Origin: Maea johnstoni
Lineage: Eukaryota; Annelida; Polychaeta; Spionida; Magelonidae
Direction of reading: 5' to 3'
Length of the DNA: 64,000 nucleotides
Assembly: GCA_963942565.1 (NCBI GenBank)
Contig: OZ012685.1
Coordinates: forward strand, 46,552,097 to 46,616,096
Part shown: piece by piece, positions 27,001-35,400 of the stretch
How positions within the stretch are numbered: the stretch's first letter is position 1
Layout: every line of letters begins with the position of its first letter
Program-made: the position numbers and the translations under genes
The notes under the pieces: model-generated
What the model was told of the DNA's origin: nothing
Database searches by the model: none
What the model saw: the letters and a program-made list of their open reading frames with translations, nothing else

Positions 27001-27543
27001 GTCGTAGAAGCCGCTGCTGAACCCATTGTAGAGAAGCTTGCAGAAGTAGAGAAAGAAGAAGCCCCTGAAGAAGCTGTAGTTGAAGCAGAGCCTGTAGTGA
27101 CTGAAGTTCCTAGTGAAGAGGCTGAAGAAGCCCCATTAGAAGAGCCAGAAGTGACTGCAGTATCTCCAATCAAGGAGGTAGTTGAAATACCAAAAAAGGT
27201 CAAGGAAGTAGCTGTGGAGGAGGCAGAAGTTGAACCCATTGCTCCTGAAAAGGCTGAGGAAGCCCCTGCAGAGCCAACTGAAGAGAAACCTGCAGAGGTG
27301 GAAGCAGAGGTTGTAGAAGCCGCTGCTGAGCCCATTGAAGGGAAGCCAGCTGAAGTAGAGGAAGAAGAAGCCCCTGAAGAAGCTGTAGTTGAAGCAGAGC
27401 CTGTAGTGACTGAAATTCCAAAACATAAGCTGATTGAAAATGTCGGAAAACCTTCTGGTTTAGAAAAGACTGAAATTCTGCTGTCTACAGAAGTAGGGCC
27501 TGATGAAGGTTCTGCTCAAGATGTTTTTGTTTCTGAGGAGAAA
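1..27543 (+). CDS. Giant repeat exon of a giant ankyrin-like scaffold gene (5' end outside window)
   Basis: The frame is open from base 1 with no start codon, so the exon begins upstream. It encodes about 9,181 residues made of roughly 88 tandem units of 102-108 residues rich in Glu, Ala, Val, Pro and Lys. Recurrent blocks are EAPLEEPEVTAVSPIKEV, EIPEKVKEV, EPIAPEEAEEAPAEP and EEAPEEAVVEAEPVVTEVPS. Two main unit types alternate irregularly: one with EEAEVEPIAP, one with EEAAAEVVEVEPIAP followed by EEPAVLEEAAAEP. Trp is absent; Tyr, Phe, Cys and His each occur only once or twice. The protein should be acidic, disordered and extended. I end the exon at AAA|GTGAGT (phase 0). Beyond it the frame stays open to 27684, but the peptide changes abruptly to ordinary intron-like residues. 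The role as a cytoskeletal spacer or brush is inferred. The ankyrin assignment rests on downstream exons, and a different giant cytoskeletal protein is possible. All unit-length changes are in multiples of three. Confidence 0.8.
97..4428 (+). repeat. Higher-order tandem duplication, offset 2214 bp
   Basis: The segment from about 97 to 2214 recurs at about 2311 to 4428 with an exact 2214-bp offset (738 codons). The rare variants KKLEV, the AAAMPIVMK variant and VPCEEAEE appear at matching positions in both copies. The copies diverge just outside these limits. Confidence 0.85.
5160..8600 (+). repeat. Higher-order tandem duplication, offset 1872 bp
   Basis: Blocks around 5460-6720 and 7330-8590 match at an offset of exactly 1872 bp (624 codons). 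The marker VVEKPEKV begins at 5533 and 7405. The only differences I noticed by eye are single bases, such as TEFPS versus TEIPS. Confidence 0.8.
9775..12660 (+). repeat. Higher-order duplication, offset 1881 bp
   Basis: The markers EVEGEEAPEEAAVEEKP (from 9781 and 11662) and EEAPAVPTEKPSEVE (from about 10324 and 12205) are both displaced by 1881 bp (627 codons). A third copy of the second marker lies 5640 bp upstream at about 4684, so this block has moved or duplicated more than once. Confidence 0.75.
14330..17530 (+). repeat. Higher-order tandem duplication, offset 1587 bp
   Basis: The rare marker VEVEVEPNAPKK starts at 15301 and again at 16888, an offset of 1587 bp (529 codons). The flanking unit order (VEVQPEETEIPIEKP, then EEAPEESAVEEK) is the same in both copies. 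Confidence 0.8.
17560..21500 (+). repeat. Higher-order duplication, offset 2175 bp
   Basis: The variant VTAVSQIKEV, which lacks the usual Ser-Pro, begins at 17764 and 19939, an offset of 2175 bp (725 codons). The EEKPAGVEAEV, KAPEEAVVEAEP and EKAAAGPAEEEP variants follow in the same order in both copies. Confidence 0.8.
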
Positions 27544-27829
27544 GTGAGTAGATTGCATGGCTTTCAATTACTTGACAATTACATCACCTACGGTGTACAT
27601 AGATACCATTTTGGAAATAATTTGAATACTTTTTGGAGAGAGTTACTTAGAGATGCTAATCTTTTTATGGGCAATTTTGGGTGAACGGTCTTGTTGATCC
27701 AGAGAGATTTCTGTGGTTGGCACTTGTGAGTGAGGTAATGCCTTGTGTGTGGTAGCCAGTAGCATTAGTTAGATGGTCCTATGTGTTGTGGATGGTGGTC
27801 TTGTTTTCAAAGGGGTTTGGGTATTGCAG
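27544..27829 (+). other. Intron, phase 0
   Basis: The donor is GTGAGT at 27544 and the acceptor is GTATTGCAG ending at 27829. Both sides fall on codon boundaries of the flanking open frames, and a T-rich stretch precedes the acceptor. Nothing else is recognised in these 286 bases. Confidence 0.7.
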
Positions 27830-29666
27830 CATCAAGGCAATGATGAGGAAATGGTGATTAAGGAGTCATTTTACGAGACTGAGGCTGAAGGGGTGTCCCA
27901 GTTCAGCGCTGACTTGAGCCAGTTCCTTGTTGATGACCTCTTTAGTCCACTACCTGGGAAAAGAGTAATAGAAGTTATCGAGCTACCACTGGAGGTTATA
28001 ATGCACAAGCCTCCTCTAAAGGAAATGGATGTTGAAGAAGATAGACTTTGCTACTCCACATTGGTTGCTTTTGAGTTATCTCCCTTTGAAGTAAAGTTCT
28101 TCACACCAGAAGATAATGCCACCATGGAAAGTGATTCTTGTGATTCCAAATATGTGCATTTTTATACTGCTACAGTTGTTGAATCTGACTTGAGCTGCAT
28201 TGAACTTGAAAAGAGCTCAACAACTGACACACCAGAAATTTTTCAGGAATTGCTGTTGGAGAAAGTTGAAGACACTTCCCAGCCAAGAGATGTGCCTATC
28301 AAAATGGATGAAAAATCTGCTCCAGCCACTAAAGTGTGTCCAAAGGAAAGTGAGTCTTTTAAAGAGAAAAAAGAATTGGAGGGGAAGGAAAAAATTCTGA
28401 TTGATGATTTAGAGAAGGACATTGAAAAGAAAGTGATCGAAGAAATGAAGGAGAAAGCTTACAGCGAATCACAAGAAGTAACCATTGTGGCAGCTTATGT
28501 AAGTGAAGAATCACTGGAAACCACGCGTTCCCAAGAAATCATAGAGAAGGGAATGATGGAAAGCTTTGAAAAGGATAAACTGGAAGAGGATGAGACTACG
28601 AGAGAGCTTGTAACGCTGGACCTAGCTCAACCTAGCCCAACTCCTGCAACCGTGTCACCTAGCTCTAGCGAGAGTGAAGAGAAGCCAAGAAAGTTCTCCA
28701 CTGTGCTCGTTGATGAACTGGAGCTAGAGAAATACAAGGAGCTTGAGCAGCAGCATGTGTCAGTGCCGCCGCCTCTCAGTGCTTACGTCGCTGAACCTCA
28801 TGAAGTTGTGCAGGATGTGCAAGAGGATGAGACAACCACTGAAACCGATGCCGAGGCAGAGGCACTGGCACTCGGAGAGGACGAAACCACGGATGTGTCC
28901 GAAGAATATGTGCCACTAGAGGAAAGTGATATATTGAAAGCTGGTCTAATGCAAGGTAAGACAGACACCGTAGAAGCTGAGATGAATGGTGAAGATGGAG
29001 AATGGGTCTTGCCTGTTTTAGGGCAGCAGGATGTCAGGTCAGATCAGAATTTTCGTCTATCAGTGCAATGGCCAGAGTTCTCTTCTTCCTTGGAGGTTCA
29101 AGATCGTTCATGTACCCCAAGCGATATTGATTCTGAAGACTCTGTGGATTCCTCAGATGAAAAGCAGTTTGCGAATGAGCAGTCTTTGCAGTCTCCAAGT
29201 GAATTCCCTCTGAAAACTAGAGCTGAAGCCGAACCTGAGGGCAGAATCAGTGCTGATACATCCCAGCAAATATTCATTGAGCAAAGTATTCAAGCTGCCA
29301 GACCTCTTTTGGAAGGACCTCTTGCTGGTGAAGCTGACACTGCAGCTGACAGTTTGTCCGGGCCACAGCATCTTGCTACCACAAGCCTAGTCTCTACTAT
29401 GACCACCTTAAGGGATGAAGCTGATGCGTTGGACAGTGCTGGAGGCAGGCTGCTGTCGGCTGCAGTGTCCCCCCCTGAAGCAGAGGCCGCTCATGACACT
29501 GATTCTGAACACAGACACTACCAAATTCTAGCCAAAGATGAAACCATGCAAGTTGATCATCGTGAGAGTTTTCTCACTGTGGATCTTAAAAGCAGCCTAG
29601 TTGTACGTCCTGCTGTGCCTCCTACAGTTGCCCTTCATGAGCCTACGCAGGAAGACGGAAAACCAG
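27830..29666 (+). CDS. Giant ankyrin-like gene, acidic non-repeat exon
   Basis: This exon encodes about 612 residues in the frame that joins in phase with the preceding repeat exon. It leaves at CAG|GTATAC in phase 1. Unlike the repeat exon it has ordinary complexity and aromatic residues. The N-terminal part (SQFSADLSQFLVDDL) could be partly ordered; the rest is acidic and Ser/Thr-rich with a Lys/Glu-rich stretch around residues 180-215. No enzyme or globular domain is recognised. A consensus donor CAAG|GTAAGA lies inside at 28956, also in phase 1, so a shorter alternative form ending at 28955 is possible. It is likely an intrinsically disordered part of the scaffold tail. Assignment to the same gene rests on frame and splice phase, not on similarity. 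Confidence 0.75.
28956..28961 (+). promoter_or_regulatory. Possible alternative 5' splice site inside exon
   Basis: CAAG|GTAAGA matches the donor consensus closely. Cutting after 28955 leaves phase 1, the same phase as the exon's normal end, so the shortened exon would join in frame to any downstream phase-1 exon. Use is unproven. Confidence 0.35.
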
Positions 29667-30127
29667 GTATACCTTGATAGCATTCAGCATGTGCAGCTCT
29701 TGTTATTTTGTTGTATTATGGTTTATCAGATCACTACTTCTCAGCAGGGTCGCCCAACCCACCCGCCCCCCTATCCTGCCGCCCCTTAGTCCGCCCATAC
29801 TCATTGTACTCCTCACTCTGCATGATCCACCTGCATGCCCCAAGCACACTTCACCATACATTCAGTACAGTCAAGAGTCAATGAACACTCTAAGCCAGTT
29901 AAGTGAGCTTCAGTGGTACAGATCACAAATAGTTGGTTCAATACGATTATGTGTTTTGTTCTTATTTAGTAAGTCTGTACTCAGTTTTAGTTCTGTCCTC
30001 CGAACAAAGAGCACTCTTGTCAGTGCCCATTTCTGTTGATATTTTCTTCCATTGCTTTTTGTCCTTTGATTTCTACCCTCTTTATGGCATTCCTAACTGG
30101 GTGTTTGGTATTTCTTTGCACTAACAG
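29667..30127 (+). other. Intron, phase 1
   Basis: The donor GTATAC is at 29667 and the acceptor CACTAACAG ends at 30127. It is 461 bases long, with a C-rich stretch near 29755-29800 and a T-rich region before the acceptor. I see no gene or repeat in it. Confidence 0.7.
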
Positions 30128-31186
30128 CGACTGTTGGGCAAGAGAGCATGGAGCCTGCCCCAACAGACACACAGCAGGCTGAATCAGAGCCCAGTGCTCC
30201 TTCTGCTCCTCCTCCTCCTAGCAACAACATCAGCAGCAGCAGCAGCAGCCAGGGAAGCAGGGATGCCTTCATCTCCTCCTCCTCCTCCTCCTCGGTGGAG
30301 CCTGTTGTCACTATTACTGAAGCGGCAGTCTTTACTGAATCAGAGTCCTCCACGTCCACAGAGCCAGCTCTCTTGCAAACCTTTGAACATTCAGGGGATA
30401 CCACAATATCTCCAAACAGCTCAGACAACTTTGAGGCTGAAGATGCTAAGTCAGTGAATGCAGTGCGGACAGTAGGGGAAGGCACACACAAAGTGAAAAT
30501 TACTTGTGAAGAACACATTGTGGACTCCAAAGATGAATCGCGTATAAAAGAACACCAAGTGCCATTAGATGAATCAAAATTTGAGTTTGAATCAGGGCCT
30601 CATCTAACTAAAGAAGAAAGGTCATCCAGTTATGAGGATCTTTACACATCTAACCTTGCACAGGATGATAGTGCATTTGAACCACAGATAAATTATGCAT
30701 TAGATATAACAGGCACTGAATATGATCATTCTTTAGATATAAATATTGTACCAGAAGTGAGATCCCCCAGTATGGATAGGTCAATAATTGAGTCAATAAT
30801 AGAAGAAGGTGATGAAGATGCACCTCAATTAGATGATGATGATGGTGATGACTTAGATGGTCGCATTCCGGAAGATGTCACCGGGGCAACCTTTGACCGT
30901 GACCTGGAGGTAGATACCATACCTGAGGTCATGACTCCAAGGAGCGAGCATCGCTTGAGTGCAGATCTCAGCGATTCCACACCTATCGATGTTACCTTTG
31001 AGTCAGGTCTAGATCAGATCTCTCAAGACGGTGCCGATGACTACCCTTCCGAAAGGGACACGCTAGAGCGCTCACAGTCATGTGACCAGGAGGTCAGTGA
31101 GAAAGAGGTTGTAGTCGAGAAGCGGCCAAGGCACCATTCTTCCCCTGATGAGCGCATTCTACCGAGGCAGTCTACACAACAGCAAG
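30128..31186 (+). CDS. Giant ankyrin-like gene, phase 1-1 acidic exon
   Basis: This exon is 1,059 nt (353 codons) with phase 1 at both ends: acceptor CACTAACAG, donor CAAG|GTGAAC. The two bases CG complete a codon with the G from the previous exon, giving ATVGQESMEP. The first 60 residues hold two Ser runs after a Pro-rich stretch. Further on, two related motifs of about 28 residues, GTEYDHSLDINIVPEVRSP (from about residue 195) and GATFDRDLEVDTIPEVMTP (from about residue 250), look like an old internal duplication and may be conserved linear motifs. An Asp run lies between them. No globular domain is recognised; disorder is predicted by composition. The symmetric phase means the exon can be skipped without a frameshift. 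Confidence 0.75.
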
Positions 31187-31834
31187 GTGAACCAGTGCAG
31201 TTCTCTAACCTTAACCAAATAGCTTAAACTATATAATACCAGTGACAACACCCAGTACTCCTCCTCCTCCTCCCCACCCTACCCTCCTCCTCCACCACCC
31301 ACAGGGGAGAGACCAGCCAACAGTCTTGTTTGTCACCAAGCTTTCATTTCTAAGTTGCAGTTACCATAACCTCCTTTAAGTAATAGCTCTCATTATTAGT
31401 TTTTAGTACATTAAGTTGGCATCATAATGAAAAGGAGCAGTTTTTTTAGCCTGTTTTGCTTTGTGATATTCTGTGGGGAGGGTGGGTGGGGTGCAACTTG
31501 TTTCAGTATGTCATATACTACGTCACCACCAATACACTTCCAGGTTATATATATATATTGATCAAGATGCACACAATTTGCTTATGACATAACTTCTCAC
31601 TCAGGTGATTTATTGTTCATTCAATAGCAGCATCTGCTTCATTGAGTTGATTTTCTGTAGCTGTTTTTTAATGTACCTAATCGTACCACATAATTTAGCA
31701 GTCAGCATCAGCAGCAATCAGCAGTCAGTTATTTTTCAAGCAGTGCCTTGCATCTCTCATCCAGCCCGCTTCATGTTCTAGCCTGCAGGAGGCAAAATTG
31801 TTATAATGGTTTTGTCTTTGTCTTGGTATGACAG
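31187..31834 (+). other. Intron, phase 1
   Basis: The donor GTGAAC is at 31187 and the acceptor GGTATGACAG ends at 31834. It is 648 bases, with a CT-rich stretch at about 31258-31310 and a short (TA)n near 31546. No other feature is seen. Confidence 0.65.
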
Positions 31835-31912
31835 AGGAGCTCATAGATGTTGAATGCGCCAGTTCCAGTAGTTCAGAGGTGGCACAAGTTGAGGATGTAG
31901 AAATACCCCAAG
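31835..31912 (+). CDS. Giant ankyrin-like gene, 78-nt cassette exon
   Basis: This small exon (26 codons, phase 1-1) lies between GGTATGACAG and CCAAG|GTAGAG. In the phase set by both neighbours it reads EELIDVECASSSSSEVAQ, then VEDVEIPQ, with no stop. It is acidic and Ser-rich like the rest of the tail. Its symmetric phase makes it a candidate alternatively spliced cassette. The evidence is splice consensus plus phase agreement only. Confidence 0.6.
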
Positions 31913-32411
31913 GTAGAGCATATTATCCATAAATATTTCCTTTCATTAAGCTTTTTTATGCTTCATGTCATCCCAAGTGTCGATAACGCACAGTTGAGCG
32001 GTTCCAATTTTTTTCGCTGCCATTTCTAATTAAGATTCCTATTATTCTGTTTACTATTATTGATCATTTATTTTATTGCAGGATCTTTATAAACGTTCAT
32101 TCTTCTACTGGATGCATGTTTTGTGAAATGCATGGCACTGCTGCAAAATTGTTTCACCTTCGATACCGGCCATCGTAGCTCACTATATTTCTATCTCAAT
32201 AGCGGTTTTAGTCTAACCAAAATGATTAGCTTGATTCATTTCTTTCTTTTAACAAATGTACTGGATCTGACTTGACTAAACTTTAGAATAAATCCTTGTA
32301 ACATCCTTGCTTGTTTGGCTATGATGATGAACTCTTTCGGCTTTGGAAAGTTCTCGAAATTCTTAAGCCTAACTAACAACTAACAATAGCCTTCCTCTGT
32401 CACTTATCTAG
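31913..32411 (+). other. Intron, phase 1
   Basis: The donor GTAGAG is at 31913 and the acceptor CACTTATCTAG ends at 32411. It is 499 bases and AT-rich, with no recognised element. Confidence 0.65.
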
Positions 32412-35400
32412 ATTCACAGCAGCATGAGGCAGACGAGGCAAAATCGGAAGAAACTGATGTGGAGGAGACATTTTCCCCGACCACCAAAGAATCTTTCGAT
32501 CTAGAGCTTGACAAAGCCTCCTCCTATTCTGTAACCCAAACCCCACCTGAGCCACTTTCTCCCAAAAAAGAGGAGGATATTTCACCCGTAACTGAAGCGC
32601 CATCAGATATAAGAAAGCTCAAGTTAGCCGTAGGTGTCTCGCCCACTGACTTTATCGCTGAGGAGCCTGAGTACCTCACCTCAGACTTGGCACAGGAGAC
32701 CATTGATGAACAGGAAGAAGACGAGGCTGAAGGTGAGGCAGCCCAACTAACCAAAGAACAAGCCAAAAAGAAAGGCGATGTGCTTTTAGTTGGAGAATCT
32801 CCAGTAGAGTCCCCCGATGAAGACGTCCAGATAGAAATCCCTCCTCAATCTAAGGGTACAGAGTCTCTAGTGAGCATAAGCGAAATATCAGAGATACCAG
32901 AGAAGTTAGAAGAGACAGTCACCACAGCAACAATCGAGACAGTTGTGAAAATGCAGTCTGCATCAGTGTCTTCTATTGAGGATGCGGGTGAGGGATCAGC
33001 TGCCACGGAGTACTTGGCCTTTGATAACATGGCCTTCGCCGGTAAGGATCGCATTGACGACTTTGAAAGTCCCCGAGCCTTAGACGAAGAGGAGGAGGAT
33101 GACATGATGGAAGAATTTGCCAGGGCCGAGAGGGAGTTGATCACCACTGAGACGCCCGAAACGCTCTCAGTAGAACAGCCTAAGATACTGCCCTCGCCAG
33201 ACACAGAGAAGCGACAAATTGAGCAGCAACTGCAAACCCTCCCAGAAATCTGTAAGGAGCCCCCCACTGAAAGTGCATATGAGAAAAAATCCCCTGAAGT
33301 CAAAGAAACCCCTGAACTTGTCCAGGTGGTAGCTCCAGAACAACCAGAGTGGCACGCCCTTGAGATGGCCGTCGAACAACCTGTCGAGGAGGTTAAAGAG
33401 CTGTGTCAACTATCCCCCATAGAGGGTTATAGAGGCATGGGTTCCTCGGAGGAAGAACTCTCAAAGTTCACCGGCGCCCCGGAGGTGCACGTAGAGAGGG
33501 AGAGGCATGAGATCTCATCAGAATCCGATGCCTCCTACGGTGAGAAGAACGCTGATTATGAGATGGAGGACCTCCAGGTGAAGATGACGCCCACCACTCC
33601 TCTGCCTGCCCACCAGGAGCAGGAGATAGATGTGGATGACGATGCTGAAGGCACGGCAACACCCGATCTCACCAAACTCGGCTCCCCAGTTACTGATAAG
33701 CCAGCAGCAGACCTCACCCTTACAACTCAAACCACTGAGAGAGCTGAACCCTCAGACTTACCTGTCACTGTCAGAAGCCCCCTAGAGGAACTCTCAGTAG
33801 ACCTCCAAACACTTGCCATGATAAAAACACCGGAGGAAATCCCAGAAGGGGTCCCTGAGCCCGAAATGATGGAACTGATGCCAGATAGCCCAGAGCAGGA
33901 ATATCTGCCTATAGGTAAGTCTGCACAGGTTGACACTCTAGATATCCTGCATGATAAAACACAGGAGAAGGAGGAAGATCTTGATGATGATGATGCCAAC
34001 CAGGAGCAGATGTTGGGGATAGGGCAGCCAAAGGAATATGGGAAAGATACTAGCAGCAGTGAGGAAGATTATGGAGATGATGACTACCAGGACGGCAGCC
34101 AACCTCGCGGTGCAGAGTACATACCTAAAACCAGCCAAAAACTCCCAGTCACACAGGATGTCTACCTGCCAGAAACTGATCAGCTACTAGAAATTCACAT
34201 TGAGCGAGTCAGTTTGAGAGATCCAACCTCCTTAGAAACTGAAGTGGTCTCAGAACAAAACCTTGATATAGTGGAGGAGAGGCCCTCCCAAGACAGTGCC
34301 CAACAAGATGAATTCAATAAGATTGTAGTAGAGAGGTTTCTAGACACCCAAGAAACAGCATCACAAGAAAAAAGCAGTTCAATGCAGGAGGCTACAATGA
34401 GGGAAGAAATCCGTTCCATATTAGATGAACAGAGAACTGACATTACCGAAAAATCCATTCTTGAAAAGGAGTTAATCTCTGTGACTCAAAAACGGCTAGA
34501 AATGGTTGAAGACAGCGTAGAAACAGCGCCGTCCATAAAACAAGAAATTCATTCAATGTTAGATGAACAAATTAGGGACACTCATGAGCAGTCCAGTCTT
34601 GAAAAAGAATTTGTGTCAGTGACTCATGAAAAGCTTGATACTACTGCTGAAAGTACAATTCAAGAGCCTTCTCTAAGGGAAGAATTTCACTCAAGCTTAG
34701 ATCAGCAAGTGAAATACACCGATGAAAAATCAACTTTGGAGAAAGAATCCATCTCTGTGACTCATGAAATGCTAGAAAAAGAACTTGAAAGTGCTCCAGA
34801 AGAGCCATCTTTTCTAGAATTCCATTCCATGATTAAGGAAGAATTAAAAGACACCAGAGAAAAGTCAACTCACGAAGAAGAAATTTCGTCAGTGACTCAC
34901 AAAACTTCAGAAGAAAAAATCATATCTTCACCACAGGATCCATCTCAAAGCAAAGAGATCATTTCTACTACAGATGATAGATCAGAAACTCGTGTAAAAT
35001 CTACTTGTGATGAAGAACTTAGCACATCTAGTGCTGTTAGCCACGAATGGCTAAGTAGTCTTACACAGGACTCTTCCCTTAGAGAAGAATTCTATTCTAA
35101 AAAGGAGGAGAAAACAAGTGACATTCATGAAAAACTCTCTCTTGAAAAGGAATCAATTTCAATGACTTCTGAAAAGGTTGAAAAGACAGAAACTAAAGAG
35201 TCTGAAAAGAAAACAGCTCTTGAAGAGGAATTGGTCCAAGTTGCTGGTCAAAAACTTGACATTATCACACAACAACCTTCCCTGACGGATGAGTTCAGGG
35301 ACGTGATTGATGATCAATTCAAAGACACCGCAGAAGAATCACCTCTTGAAGAGGAACTGATTAAGTTAGCACAGGAAAAAATAGAAACTGCCCATGAAAG

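Larger units (their letters stand above)
1..27420 (+). repeat. Coding tandem array, ~88 units of ~306-324 bp
   Basis: The spacing of the landmark encoding EVTAVSP is 312, 324, 309 and 312 bp for the first units (148, 460, 784, 1093, 1405) and continues to about 27170. Unit number is estimated from total length over mean period, not counted exactly. Units differ by substitutions and in-frame indels only. Two main subtypes are interleaved, and long stretches are near-identical even at synonymous positions, which points to recent homogenisation or duplication. Confidence 0.9.

Noticed and set aside
1647-27335. Very long open frames on the minus strand (up to ~2,460 codons) rich in Ser, Thr, Ala and Gly
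   Set aside because: They mirror the plus-strand repeat: because the unit length is a multiple of three, one antisense frame stays free of stops across all units. They break wherever a unit variant introduces a stop, have no splice-supported continuation, and their peptide is a translation artefact of Glu/Ala codons.
27544-27684. Extension of the giant repeat frame to the TGA at 27682
   Set aside because: A good GTGAGT donor at 27544 in phase with the next exon, plus an abrupt change to intron-like residues, makes read-through to this stop less likely than splicing.
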